Below the pieces are notes generated by a model. It was not told the origin of the DNA. It did no database searches and worked only from the letters and a program-made list of their open reading frames with translations. Of a stretch of 64,000 nucleotides of DNA, positions 1 to 11,590 are shown in pieces. This stretch comes from Alnus glutinosa (Eukaryota; Streptophyta; Magnoliopsida; Fagales; Betulaceae). Positions within the stretch are counted from its first letter, which is position 1; every line of letters begins with the position of its first letter. Position numbers and translations under genes: made by a program. The stretch lies in the NCBI RefSeq assembly GCF_958979055.1, contig NC_084891.1:8634001-8698000 (forward strand). Reading direction: 5' to 3'.

Positions 1-247
1 CTTAGTTCACATAATAACATTTCCAATCTAACTTATAGCTTCATTGTCAAATGTGATTATAAGAAAATAAAAAGATTAAATTTAAGTGAGGAGGACTTCC
101 AAAATATCACTAAAGAAAATGAAAAAAAACAAATACTTGACTTCATTCACATTGTCAAATAATTTCAAATTGTGATAGAAGTCGACTACACAATTAGTCT
201 CAATTAGAGAAAGCAATACTAAAAAAAAAAATTAAATAAATAAAAAT
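1..247. other. AT-rich flank, no gene seen
   Basis: AT-rich sequence with short A-runs. No open frame with protein-like composition, no recognisable repeat boundary and no RNA gene seen. Confidence 0.6.
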
Positions 248-583
248 ATGAATAAAATAACAAAAAACTTGAATACGTTGGCAGGGGAAAAAAAGAAAAA
301 AAAAAGAAAAAAGAAAAATATTTACAAGGCCAGACCTCGTGAGAGGCAACCGAGAAAGAAGAGAGCGGAGAGAGAGAAAGAAAGAAAGAAAGAAAGAGAG
401 AGCAGCGATCGAGCTACAGAGAGAGAGAGAGAGAGAGAGAGAGCAAAGCTCAAATATAAAATCAGTAAGCCCACCAGAAAAGGAAAAAAAAGAAAAGAAA
501 AAGAAAAAGAAATGCACCGAAGTGAAAAGAATAAAATTGAAAAAGAAAAATAGAAGAAGAGCGCGAGCGAGAGCGAGAGCCGA
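248..583. repeat. Purine-rich low-complexity tract (GA/GAAA)
   Basis: Nearly pure A/G sequence on the + strand, including a GAAA run near 376-395 and a (GA)n run at about 418-443. Open frames on both strands here encode only Lys/Arg/Glu or Phe/Ser/Leu and are compositional artefacts. Such tracts are common in plant core promoters and 5' leaders, and this one lies just upstream of the coactivator gene, so it may be part of its promoter (inference). Confidence 0.8.
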
Positions 584-1311
584 AGCTTCGAAGATTCGGA
601 CCCTGCAGTCACTCAGGTTCGATTTCTCTGCAATTCGTCGAGTTCTTTGAAAGGTCAGAGCTCAATAAATCTCTAACCCTCTTTCCCATACTGTCAAGCC
701 TAGTTTTTGCTCTTCATTGTGCTTCATTTCTCTGCAATTCGATTTCTCTGCTGTGTTCCCACCAAACTCAATTCGTCCAACTCGCTGATCTCTTTTGTTC
801 CACTTCAAATTTCGGGTCTTGAAGTTTGAAGCTTTTTGAATTTCGCGAAAAGAATGAGGGGGGTTTTGATTGGTGCTGTGGTGCAATTTTGTGGTTCGTG
901 CAGTGCGTGAGAAGGCACGGTACTGTTTGGCCCAAAGTTTGGTGATTCGAACTTAGGGTTTTGATTGAGCATGGTTTTCAATGAATTGAGCTTGATTCGG
1001 TGGGATTTTGTGACCTCCGTCTTGGGTTTGATCTCTAGGGTTTTGGGTTTGAGAAGATGAGATTTGGGTTTGCATTGTATGGTTTGTGGGTCGGTGAATT
1101 CAGGGTTGTTTGGAAATAAGAATACTGGCAATACGGTTGGGAATTGGGGTTTTCGGGGGTTTTTGTGATTCGTTGGATGCGCATTGAATGATATGTGGGA
1201 GGGAAATTTTGGGGTCGTTTGGAAACAGAAATAACTGTAATTTGGGTTGAATTGGGGTTACTGGGGGGGTTTGTGATTCTGCAGACGGTGTATGAATCTG
1301 TTTCTCGAGAA
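584..1311 (+). other. 5' leader of the ADA1-like gene with a probable UTR intron
   Basis: No coding sequence of its own. A plausible donor (AAG/GTCAG, GT at 654-655; an alternative is CAG/GTTCG with GT at 617-618) and a good acceptor (TTCTGCAG, AG at 1283-1284) bracket a T- and G-rich, intron-like stretch. Leader introns are frequent in plant housekeeping regulators. Exact exon edges are inference. Confidence 0.4.
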
Positions 1312-1354
1312 ATGCAACCTCAGCAGAGCTCGAGGATTGATTTGGTTGACTTGA
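1292..1354 (+). promoter_or_regulatory. Upstream ORF overlapping the ADA1-like start codon
   Basis: An ATG at 1292 lies just after the proposed leader acceptor (1284) and opens a 20-codon frame that stops with TGA at 1352-1354, past the main ATG at 1312 and in another frame. Its context is weak (T at -3, A at +4), while the main ATG has G at -3. Leaky scanning is therefore likely, and the uORF could damp translation (inference). Confidence 0.4.
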
Positions 1355-2574
1355 AAGCTCAGATAGTGAAGAAGCTCGGGGTGAATAAGGCGAAATTGTA
1401 CTTTTCTCACTTGAATAGGTTTTTGAGTGACAAATTGGGCAAGAGTCAGTTTGAAAGTTTTTGCATTCGGGCTTTTGGGAGAGAGAATCTTCCACTGCAC
1501 AATCAGTTCATAGTTTCAATCTTGAAGAATGCATGCCAAGCCAAGACCCCACCACCAATTTATGTACCAGGTCCCCAAAACTCTGTGATACAAGCTGCAA
1601 ACAGTTCTCCTGTTGGGGAAGATGTGCATGAACAAAGTGGGGCTGTTTTTCCGAATCAGAATCAAAATGTACCGGTTTGGTCGAATGGGGTTCTGCCAGT
1701 GTCCCCACGAAAGGGTAGGTCTGGGATACGTGATCGGAAGCTCAGGGATAGGCCAAGCCCACTTGGACCAAATGGGAAGGTCGAGTGTGTCTCACATCAA
1801 TCCATGGGAACAGAAGATATCAATAGTAAGGTTAATATGGAAAATGGCGATTTGAATCCGTTTGATTATCAGAGACCAGGGCAGCATCTTCAAGCAGTTG
1901 CTGAGCTACATGAGAATGAAAGGGAGGGTGCTGTTCAGCGACCTGCAGAAAAGCCAAGGATACATAGTAAGGATCAGAATGCAGTAGCTGTTATTGAAGA
2001 TGGGGAAGAGGTGGAGCAGTCAAACCGCTCGAGTTTCTCTAGAAGTCCTCTACTTGCACCCCTTGGGATTCCGTTTTGCTCAGCTAGTGTAGGTGGGTCC
2101 CGCAAAGTTATGCCATTGGGTAGCAGTGGTGATTTTATTAGTTATTACGATAGTGGTGGATTGTCTGATACGGAGACACTGAGAAAGCGTATGGAGCAGA
2201 TTTCAGCAGCACAGGCCCTTGGAGGCGTTTCTATGGAATGTGCTAATATGTTGAATAATATGTTGGATGTGTACTTGAAGCGGTTAATCAGGTCTTGTGT
2301 TGAGTTGGTGGGAGTAAGGTCTATACATGAGCCAAAAAAGCACCCTGTTCACAAGCAGCCGACTCAAGGCAAAATTATCAACGGCATGTGGTCGAGTAAT
2401 CATTTACATATGCAGAGTAGTGGTGGGCCTGTGGAAGTTATGCAGGAGCAAAGACCCCAGGGCTCAATATCTTTGCTTGATTTTAAAGTTGCCATGGAGC
2501 TGAATCCTCAGCAGCTTGGGGAAGATTGGCCGTTGCTGTTGGAGAAAATTAGTATGCAAGCATTTGAAGAATGA
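1312..2574 (+). CDS. ADA1: SAGA complex coactivator, Ada1/Hfi1 (TADA1) type
   Basis: A 420-aa, intronless protein of the SAGA-Tad1 family. In yeast, Hfi1/Ada1 is a core architectural subunit of the nuclear SAGA complex and brings a histone-fold region to it. Seen here: the conserved plant N-terminus (MQPQQSSRIDL..LKAQIVKKLG), the YFSHLNRFLSDKLGKSQFE motif, the GRENLPLHNQ motif, a low-complexity middle, and a conserved C-terminal region from about residue 274 (SGDFISYYDSGGLSD) through LKRLIRSCVELVG near 324, ending ELNPQQLGEDWP..FEE as full-length plant members do. The start is the first in-frame ATG; the frame is open further upstream but has only GTG there. Two degenerate partial copies follow downstream. 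The family call is from remembered similarity; plants usually have several paralogues. Confidence 0.85.
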   Translation: MQPQQSSRIDLVDLKAQIVKKLGVNKAKLYFSHLNRFLSDKLGKSQFESFCIRAFGRENLPLHNQFIVSILKNACQAKTPPPIYVPGPQNSVIQAANSSPVGEDVHEQSGAVFPNQNQNVPVWSNGVLPVSPRKGRSGIRDRKLRDRPSPLGPNGKVECVSHQSMGTEDINSKVNMENGDLNPFDYQRPGQHLQAVAELHENEREGAVQRPAEKPRIHSKDQNAVAVIEDGEEVEQSNRSSFSRSPLLAPLGIPFCSASVGGSRKVMPLGSSGDFISYYDSGGLSDTETLRKRMEQISAAQALGGVSMECANMLNNMLDVYLKRLIRSCVELVGVRSIHEPKKHPVHKQPTQGKIINGMWSSNHLHMQSSGGPVEVMQEQRPQGSISLLDFKVAMELNPQQLGEDWPLLLEKISMQAFEE

Positions 2575-3125
2575 AACCTCCTGACAAGGACCTGCTTTTT
2601 CAAAACGTGGATGGCTTTGTATGTTCTGGTGCAAAGGGGTGAGCGACTGTTGTTGGAGATAATTGATGCACTCAGTTCTGTTCTTACTTCCAGGCTAAAC
2701 CAGATTCGTTCCAGTTGGTTGAAGCTCTGGCCCTTGCAAATCAATTGTGGGCTTGAGCATCAAAATGTCTGTACTTGCCTGCTGCAGAGCCTGGACTGGT
2801 CAGGAAATTATTTAACTGCAACCAAGCAAGTGGTACATTCAAATGGAATGCCCATGATTGGTTGCTCTGTTGTATCTTTAGCATTGATCTTGGCTGTATT
2901 TGCCATATCTACAGATCTCAAGCCTTTCTTGTAATTTACAGCCATTGCAGAGGAAAACTAAGAGTTTTGCAGGGATACTGTTGTGTAGCTTGGTGAAAGG
3001 TAAAAAATTCACTTGTGTAAGAGCTGCAGTAATGCTCTGTATGTAATGTTAGACTCTGAGAATTAATTGGAATTTGAATATCAATAACACATTAACATCC
3101 ATTATTATCTCCTTGATGGTTTGAC
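2575..3125 (+). other. 3' untranslated region of the ADA1-like gene
   Basis: No protein-like frame follows the stop. Segments of this region (about 2690-3125) recur with substitutions in the first downstream pseudocopy at about 5590-5850, and one segment (2685-2745) recurs near 8785, so the duplicated unit included the 3' UTR. The true polyadenylation site was not identified. Confidence 0.55.
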
Positions 3126-3235
3126 ATCGTAGTTTTAACTAAATGACACCTGAATATCCTGCTGCTAATGTATCTTCCCTTACAGAGTTGTTCTAATTGT
3201 CACTATTTCATGTTGCAAATAGCAGTGGTGACATA

Positions 3236-3256
3236 TCTTCTTCTTCTTCTTCTTCT

Positions 3257-3293
<37 letters not shown>
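3236..3293. repeat. (CTT)n plus poly-T microsatellite
   Basis: A run of CTT triplets leads directly into about 34 consecutive T residues. The short open frame crossing it is compositional. Confidence 0.9.
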
Positions 3294-3298
<5 letters not shown>

Positions 3299-3651
3299 TA
3301 TTTATTTATTTTTGTATATGCTGAAATTAGTCGATTCTGTGAAGCTGCTCTGTTTTTCATTCTGTTTTACCATTCAAGAGGTTATGTATTCCTCTCAAAG
3401 GCTTGGAGTCCAAAACCAGTTTTGATGTCTCTGTTTGATTTTTACTGATCTAAGATAGCCGGCTGGTCAATGCAACATATTGAATTCATTAGCATCAGAT
3501 TGGATTAATGTAGTTATTTATCATGACAAATAACTTGAAACTCATGGAGCAACAGATAATAAGCCAAATAAGATACGATGGGGGGAAAATTGGTAAAACA
3601 ATATTGAAGGGGAAAAAGCAATGAGCATCAGTTTTACTTAAAAGGAAAAAA

Positions 3652-3682
<31 letters not shown>

Positions 3683-4689
3683 GAAGCAATCAACTTTAGT
3701 TGACTCAGCTCATTGCTATGTCTATATGGTTCCTAACTTGTGCGGGCCAGTTTACCTTTTAAACATTAATGCATATCAATATGTGTTGTGATGTTGAACT
3801 GCAGATCAGTATGATTGTTACATTATTGCTTGCTCTGATTCAGTCTTCCTACAGATAAGTGAATATTTGCCTCTTGAATTTTCTCTCATGTACTAGTCAA
3901 ATAGGCCTTATTCTTTTATTCAATCTCCTTCGTTCCTGTTCCTCTCGCCCCCTGGGGGCGCACACGCCTGGTTAAGCAAATGCTGCTTTGGATGCTTATG
4001 TGGATCTGAAGCTGGCAAAGCACTCTAGTATAGTTTATGAGGGGCTCATGCTTAATGTTTCGTTTCATTTATCATTGCTTGGAACATTGAGTATATCTCC
4101 ATTATACTAATATCCTTATGATCAACTCACTGATTTTGGGAACTTTCACACACACACCTTTTCTGCAATCACGTCTCTTTTCCAAATGTCTTGATCAGTT
4201 ATGCTCTTTTGACGACAAGTCTCATGAGTTAACATACGTTTCCAGTTACTTACAAGAAAGAAACATACTTTGCCAGTTTTAATAGATGGAAGCAAACCAT
4301 ACAAAAAAAAATAAAAATTACTTATCAGGTAGCAAGCACTGGTTGAGCCATCCAATGAAAATTTATAGCATTTCAAATTCGATTTCAGTTACATACCTAA
4401 GCCCTTTTATAGCAATGGAAATTCTTACTTCTTATACTAACCAGTCTTCTGTATATTCAATTTACAAAAAAGTTCTGGTTGGTTGTAAAAGGGAGAAGAA
4501 TATTCATTGATTTTTTTTGTGTGTGTGTGTGTTTTGTTTTTGCCATATCCTGCAAAAGGCAGGAATAGGATATGCAATCAAAACTCAGGGTGTCTTACAC
4601 TATTGGACTGAATGCAAAGGCATATTGCGGTCTTGGCAGTTGACAGCCATGAAAGGCAGTGGTAATAATACACTAATTTAAAATGAAAG
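3294..4689. other. Intergenic, no gene seen
   Basis: AT-rich sequence between the ADA1-like gene and its first pseudocopy. It holds a long A-rich run (about 3643-3683), a short (CA)n near 4149 and a short (GT)n near 4519-4532. A C/G-rich patch near 3947-3970 is of unknown origin. Confidence 0.5.
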
Positions 4690-5850
4690 ATTAGGGTTTG
4701 ATGTGCCTTTTTTGGAGGATGTGTAGCAGGTTCAAGGACTTACACAACCTGAGAATGGAGGTTTGGCTTCAGTTACTCATAGAAAGATCAACAATGAAGA
4801 AATCCTCAGATGCAACTTTTTCAAAGTAGGAAAGATCAAACCAAAGAATTTATTGTTGAAGATGTGGATGAAATGATGCAGGCCAACCACCTGAATTCAA
4901 TTGTCAACTCTTCAGATTCCATTTTGCTCAGCTCCCATATGTCTTGCCCATAAAGTTTTCTCGTGGCCAGCAACTGTACTTTTCTTATGTATTTGGTAAC
5001 AAAAAAAGAAGAAGTGGGATTGAAAGATGTAGAGATCCTGAGGGAATGTACAGTAGATAGAAGCAGTGCTGGGCCTTCAAGAGGTTTCCATGGACCTTGC
5101 TCATATGTTCATTATATGATGGATGTGTTCTTTAAGTGGTTGATCAGGTCATGCTTTGAGTTGGTTGGAGCAAGGTCTGAACACAAGCTGAAAAAGCACC
5201 AGGCTAATTGAATCTGGAAAAAAAGATAGCTGCATATGGAAAATTGGGTAAGGTCTGCAGATGTCTTTTGCTTGATTTCTTGTTTTTTCTGGGGCAACAT
5301 CTGGAGCAACTTGGAAAAGATTGGTCATTTTGGCTAAATTTCTGGGTGCGCATTCATTGGTCATTTTCCTAAGCAGTGTTGGAGCAGTATGTTCTGCTTT
5401 GAGGGCTTGTTGACTTTTATTAAACATTATTGATGCAGCCAGTCTCTTCTTATGCCATGATGACCCAGATGACTCACATTCAAATAATGCCCTGTCCGTT
5501 GCAAAATGAGGCTAGAGGGTTTCAACTTGAAGCATATGCCTTCTTGGTGCTGTAAGCCCCTTGACAGTCGGGAATTTATTCAACAGAAATCCCATGTCTG
5601 ATTGCTTTGTTGTATGTTCAGCATTTTTGTTGGCTGTCTTCCCTACCATCATTACAGATCTTGGGCTTCTCATGTAATTTACAGCCAATAATAAAATCTC
5701 GGAGAAGGTTCTGAAATTATACTGTTGTCTAGCTTGGTAAGGAGTAAAGTCATATGCAAAGATCTGCATTATGCGGTGTATGTATTTTTTAAATTGGGAA
5801 ATTCATTTCTTCTGTTAATGACATTCTAGTGCCCATTATATTGTCCCTGA
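4690..5850 (+). pseudogene. Degenerate tandem copy of the ADA1-like gene, 3' half plus UTR
   Basis: The intact gene's 3' half can be followed in order through this stretch: the segment around 1985-2025 (TATTGAAGATG..GAGG) at about 4852-4880; the segment around 2070-2110 (ATTCC..TTTTGCTCAGCT) at about 4915-4960; the LKRLIRSCVELVGVRS region reappears at about 5130-5180 as FKWLIRSCFELVGARS; and 3' UTR segments recur at 5590-5850. Indels and stops break every frame and the N-terminal SAGA-Tad1 motif is absent. It is a diverged, 5'-truncated tandem duplicate and not a working gene. Confidence 0.75.
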
Positions 5851-6836
5851 TGGTTTATATATGAATTTTTCTTTCTTTCTTTTCTTTTTGAATTTCCATA
5901 TGCTACTGTAATATTTTATTATTAATGTGCTCATGAACTGTACCAGTAATTTTTATAGTAGTTATACTACTTACAGATCCAACATCTTAGGATTATTTCC
6001 GAAGGTCTCCTTGTAGTCATTCTCTATGCGTGTTTTGTCTTGCTTACTATAATCATTTATCATGCAAAAGATTGTGGTTGCATAAATATTCTTTTTTTTT
6101 GCTGTCTTTGTTATGCTGATGCCATAACGAGGAGTCTGGGAGTGTTCTTGATGTGGGGTGTTTAAGATTCGGGAATATCAAAGAACCAGCTTGCCAGGAC
6201 AACATTTGAATCCTTAGTAACACCTGCTTTTGGTCATTATTCTTCATTTGAAAAATAATTGAAATTGGATTAAGTGGGCAACTGTTATGAATAAGATGAG
6301 TAGAAATTCATAACAGAATGGAGAAGTAGTGGATGTTGATTGAAAAAAAGCATTTGAAGTTTTCATAGAATCTTTTCACGTTTCATAGAAGATATGCAAA
6401 AATTATCTGATTTAGTTTATTAAGATATGTACTCACAGTTAGAAAGTTGGGTAGATAATAACCGGTATCCTGCATGTATATCCTTTTGATCTTTCCTGGT
6501 TTCATCTTCAATTTTCAATCCTTTTTGCTGTAAAAGTTTCCATAGATCACTACCTCGGTTAGTATGTTGTATCTGTACTACTAAGTGTACACATCATAAG
6601 TTAGTCTTAAGTTTAAGGCCAGGAACAAAAAAGTCTTGGTATATTCTTTTGGATTTGAAGCAGTGCAGTATGTTGAGAGTTTTATTTAGTTGTTCATGCT
6701 TAATTTGTCATTTATTAGTCTCTGTTGGGCGTTTTAAAGATGTCTTTGTTGCAATGACATCCTTCTTTTTAATCATCTGGTATTGAACTTTTTTTTTAGT
6801 CAGTCTGTTTTCAGTTGACTTAAGGACGTTCCATCA
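5851..6836. other. Intergenic, no gene seen
   Basis: AT-rich sequence with weak resemblance in places (the phrase TTTATCATG..AAA near 6057) to the region downstream of the intact gene near 3517. Nothing else recognisable. Confidence 0.45.
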
Positions 6837-6849
6837 ACAACTGGAAGTT

Positions 6850-6948
6850 TTTTTTTGATAAGTAATGAAATTTTTATTGAAAGCGTAAGGCGCCCCTCCG
6901 TACACTAGAAGTATACAACAGGAAGCACTTAGCTAGAATTCGAGAAGG
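6850..6948 (-). mobile_element. 5'-truncated LINE-like insertion (99 bp) with 13-bp target duplication
   Basis: A 13-bp direct repeat, ACAACTGGAAGTT, lies at 6837-6849 and at 6949-6961. Between them is a 99-bp segment that starts with a T-run, a poly-A tail if read on the minus strand. The tail plus long target duplication is the signature of target-primed reverse transcription. The inner text (GATAAGTAATG.., GTATACAAC) resembles a 3' end I associate with plant non-LTR elements; that family call is from memory. Confidence 0.75.
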
Positions 6949-6961
6949 ACAACTGGAAGTT

Positions 6962-8104
6962 GCCACTCATAATGGGAAAATAGTAACCTGTTTGTACTTA
7001 TATTCTAATAACAGTTGTTTCCTCAATGCCTTTGCTTCTAACTTCTAAGATATGTTTGGAAGCTCATAGCTTGGTCAAGCCTGCTGAGTATTTACATTTT
7101 CATTAGCTTACGTGAACTACTTATCATGCAAAACATTGAGGCAGCATGGGCAATCTCGTTCAGTAACTACTATATATTTTATTTGAATGACTGCATCATA
7201 TTTTATTCCTGTAGAAAACTTAGAAAGTTCCATCTTCTCCAAAGGTGGGAGGCAGATTGATTTCGATCTGTTTAAAATTCATGCAATATCTAACCTCCAG
7301 CTGGAAAAACTGAAATTGGAATTTGGAGTAAATAGAAGATTTAGTTAGGAAACATTTGGCTATTTACATTTAATGGGGAAAGCAATTTCTAAATAACAGT
7401 AATTGGTATATTCATTAGATATATGTAGTAATTTGTGTAGACTAATTTTATCACATTCTCTTGATCCTCTTGGGAGGGGTGGGTTGGAGGCCTTGTCCCA
7501 TTAATTCTTTTGGCCACTATGGTTAAGACAATATTTGCTTGAGGAATTGAAGATGTGCCTTTTGTACTGGCATTCTGTTAGTTATACATTTGTTTTGGAT
7601 TTCTTTGATCTGACACTTAAGTGCCATGTACAATTGAATGGTAGAACTTTGAGCAGGAAGCCAGCACAGGTGGGGCCACCTAATTGCGCCACAAATGCTT
7701 GACGTTTGAAGGAAATAAACTTTTAGTACTGTTGTAGCACATCTTTTATTGGTAAGCCTTTGCTTAGAGACAAAAACCTCTGTACAGAATGGAATTAGTG
7801 AGCTTTTCTTCAATTTCTCTGTGACATTTACAAAATATTGCTTGTAGATGATACTTGACCATTACAAAAAAATAGTAATTCATAACCTTTGTCATTTTGA
7901 CGGCTTGTTTTGGCAATTTCCTTGAAGAAGGGTGGGCTGGGAATTATTATCAGCAGTGGCCCAGCCCCCTTGGAGCAGAATTGAAGGCAACTTGTACTCT
8001 ATAGAAACAGCTTGAAGATAGTGGTCATCAACTTAACATGGAATGTGGGTGAATGATTTGAGCGACTTCCAGAGGCCATCGTATCATCCTCAAAATACTT
8101 ACTG
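6962..8104. other. Intergenic, no gene seen
   Basis: AT-rich sequence. No protein-like frame and no sharp repeat boundary. Probably includes decayed flank of the tandemly duplicated ADA1-like unit. Confidence 0.45.
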
Positions 8105-8830
8105 TACAACCTATGTATGTTGCAGGAGGTTTCACTTCAGCAGCACAAAGAAAGACCGAGAAACAAAGAGTCCTGCAGATGCTCCAGTTTCAAAGTATTT
8201 TTCACCGAAGTAATTGATGTTGCTGGCCAACAACTAGAATTTTGGTACAGGTAATCTTTTATAGTTCCCAGCGGTAGAGCTATCATGTGTTTACTATCAT
8301 AGAGCCACATTACTTTTGTTAGCTATTGTGTTTGCTGGTTTCAGTCGGATAAATGAGACACTTGGGGAAACATCTGGAGTAGATTGCAGCAGTGTTGGAT
8401 CTTTGATGGCTTTTAATGAAATGCGCTTATTTGTTGAAATACTTGTTGGATTAGTGTGATTTTAAAGTGGTTTATTAGGTCTCGCGTGTTAATTGGTGGG
8501 AACATCAAGATTGACCTGAAAAGGCAACGTGCCTACAAGCAGTAGCAATGGCCATATGCTATGCAACAGTTGCAGGTGGAGCCAAATATGCAGTGACTAG
8601 GATAACTCAGCCCTTTGCTTCTGGAGAAAAATTTTCAAGAAAGAATTACTTATGGTAACAATGGTTTTTCCCTCATTACGAGTTGATACATCAAGTTGGA
8701 CTTTTTCCAGCTAGTTGAAGGGCTTACATCTGTCTTCAGACATTGCTGAAGCAGCTATTTTCTTATGGCGATGAGGAATCGTATTACTCCTGGTCAAGCT
8801 AATTTGCAAGATTGGATAAAGTCTTGAGCA
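8105..8830 (+). pseudogene. Second, more decayed copy of the ADA1-like gene
   Basis: Short collinear islands match the intact gene and the first pseudocopy: CACAAAGAAAGACC..GATGC near 8140-8180 pairs with 4778-4812 of the first copy; the text around 8470-8540 translates to FKWFIRS..GG..DLKRQR and matches the FKWLIRSCFELVG region; and TTACTCCTGG..AAGCTAATTTGCAAGATTGG near 8785-8815 matches the intact gene's 3' UTR near 2690. No usable frame remains. Edges are approximate. Confidence 0.55.
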
Positions 8831-11590
8831 CTAATTGTTTGTGTTCTCTTTGCAGTGATAGGCCATACGTAGTTGGCATCCATGCACCAGCAACAGCCAA
8901 AAGTGGGTGCTTAACAGAATGCCAGGTCTGGTTGCCCGTTGCCTGATATCTATTTAGCATTTGTGTTCCCTGTATCCACCATGATTTCTGTTGGCTTGAG
9001 TATCTGCTTCCGACTAAGGCATAGCTTGTGAGCCAGTGAAACTCTGACAGAACTGCTATGTCTGCTTGTCTTATATGGTGCATCCAGTTCATGTGGGCCT
9101 GTCTTCTGTCATCATTAGACCTTTGCATGCAATATGCTGCCAATGAGTAGGAAACCGACTAGGCCCAGGATTTTAGTGGGGGTGGTGAGCCCTTAAAAAG
9201 GTCGTAATTTATCTTATGCTGATGATTCCTGGTGCCTGAGAAAAAACTTTTCCAAAATGTATTTGAGGAGGCCAGGTAAGGCTTACTTTCCAAACTCCTT
9301 CTGTCTTTAGTTGAACCCTAGAACTCTCCAGTTTAGATGGGGACGTGATACAAACTTCAAATAGAACTCACGCTTAAAAATCGGCTTGCAAGAGCCCATT
9401 CTTATGACACTAACCCGATGATAGTTTTTTCTCACTTATCAATATTCAATGACTTAACATTATGCACATACATAATACTAAAACATTTTAATCTAGCCTA
9501 TAAGTCGCCCTTCCGGGACTCGGCCACAAAGCCGCAACTCATATGATCCCATACTCGACGAGATACGTTTGATTTCATACTCGACATGGTGGTGGCTCTG
9601 ATACTAACTGATACAAAATCAACTTACAAGGAGAGTGTTTCGGAGCTTATAACCACGACTAACATTACACTTAACAGATGTGAAACACATAGGATCGTAA
9701 TAGGAGGACAGTGCTTATGTGCATATGTTGCTTTCTTCTTATTAATGACAATAGTTTGCAATTAGACAATGTTCCAATCTTGTATCAGTAATGTGTCCTA
9801 TTTCCCGTGTTGTCTCCCTCTTTGTATCGGGTAACGGAAAAATTGTGGTAGAAGAGGGTGAAATGGGAGTACATACGGTAATATTGTGGAGAACTTGTTG
9901 ACAGTTTCTGAGATTCCTCGAGTTTTGGTGAACTGGCGATAGATCTTATCCTGCATGTTTTTGATTTTTCCGGTTATTTGATAATAAACAGTTGGATTCT
10001 TCTTGGAGGACGGTCCTTCCAACTAAGCTCTCTCCCAAAGACCCTTCGCTCCCCCCTTCACCGAAGCAAATGGGTTCTTTAAATTCTGTGAGTTGGGGTA
10101 GCTACTGAGATCTATGAAGTCAATTATGTCTCTCGTAGAAGTTGGCTAGCTACCTCTCGTTTTGTTCTAAGATTCTTCCTATTTTTAGGTCATTTATGGC
10201 ATAGAGGAAAGGCTCGTGTGGCTGCAGCCGGATTTTGAAAAGGAATTGATCGTGAATCTAATCTTTTTTTTTTTTTTTCTGTTCTGGTTTTATTTTCTCT
10301 TTTCCTTTCTCTTCTTTTGTAGAAAGATGAAAGCTAAGTCTACCGACACATGTCCGCCTTTGCCATGCACACACCCATTCACTGGTTTTTCCGCCCCCAG
10401 ATCCACCTTGTGCCGCTGCCAACCAGCCAAACCACCAGCGTGTGAGGCACACGCGCCGCCTCCTATGTTTATGGCTGCAATTCTTCCAATATTCGAGAGC
10501 CCATTCCCACCTTATTCTTCAATAAAGTAAGAACGATTTTCTCTTTTGTTCGGAACTGTCACAAAGCATGCTCCTTTGTCAATGGATGTGAGTTAGGTGA
10601 TCTTTATCGATGGCCTTATCGTAGTCATCCTCAGTGCACTCCTTGTTCATCAGTCCAATCTTCGGTATGCATTACATACTGTTGTAAAGGTAACCTTTTG
10701 GTCAATGAACTATGGGACTGGATTTTTTTTGGATCCATTTCCCGTTTGATTTGTAGCTTTATTTTCTTGCACTGTAATAGCTGTTTTTTGGGTCCCCCCA
10801 GCCCTTCCTTTTGTAGTCTTCTTTCTTTTTCTTTCTTTCTTTCTTTCTTTTCTCTTCTTTTTTCTTCTTCTTTTTTCTCTTCTTCTTCTTTTTTTTTTTT
10901 TTTTTTTTTTTTGGTAATGTACTAAGAACATATTTTCTTGGGGCGGTAAATAATGGGAAGTCCTAAATTCAGGGATTGGAAGTAAAAACGACTATATTAT
11001 TTTCAGGTCAAATAAAAATAATAAATAAAAAAATAAAAAGAAAGAAGAAGAAAGGTACAACAATAACAGAAGGCAAAGCGATAATGAGAGTGATTTCACT
11101 TTGACCAGCAGAAACAGCTCGTCTAATAAGGTTATACGCAGACCAGTTAGAGCTACATAAAGACAACTATGAAATACAAAACCTAAGCGACCAGAATGAG
11201 AGAGAAAAATAGAAGATAATATCGAAACAAAAAAGAGACAATCGATGACACTACTCAGTGAAATTTTGGAATTGTTTATGTTAAAAGAATTTTCAAAATT
11301 AATATGTTTATATTTAATTTGTGGTTTGGAAATGTTTTAAATGAAAGGTATTAAAGAGCATTGAATGTAGAAAGTCTCGCATAAAAAAAAAAAAGAATCA
11401 AATTGACATTTAAAAGGCTTAATCCACCTCATGCATTTGTTTTAAAGTGATGCTTGGGTGTATGCACTTGTGTGTATACTTTATTATAGTGCGAAACACC
11501 AGACGCATGCGCGTGCGTGGCAATGGACTGTAGGGCGTTAGTGGCGCCTTAATGACGTACTTGACACTTAGCTTGGAGCGATTAGATCAT
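8831..11590. other. Intergenic, low-complexity tracts, no supported gene
   Basis: Around 9340-9700 there is text of dispersed-repeat style (repeated GATAC..ACT phrases and TCGGCCACAAAGCCGC) without a clear boundary. T- and CTT-rich tracts lie at about 10261-10320 and 10800-10912 and produce spurious Phe/Ser frames. 10375-10470 is locally C-rich. 11470-11590 is GC-rich with alternating purine/pyrimidine text (CGCATGCGCGTGCG) and is possibly transposon-derived; not identified. Confidence 0.45.

Noticed and set aside
248..650. Overlapping open frames on both strands
   Set aside because: All encode Lys/Arg/Glu or Ser/Leu/Phe runs from GA- and AAG-repeats; no protein-like content.
1195..1311. N-terminal extension of the ADA1-like protein
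   Set aside because: The frame is open upstream but starts only with GTG and crosses a good intron acceptor at 1284; the conserved family start is MQPQQSS at 1312.
10216..10925. Frames of about 60-100 residues
   Set aside because: Created by T- and CTT-rich tracts; the C-rich middle has no recognisable motif and no conserved start.
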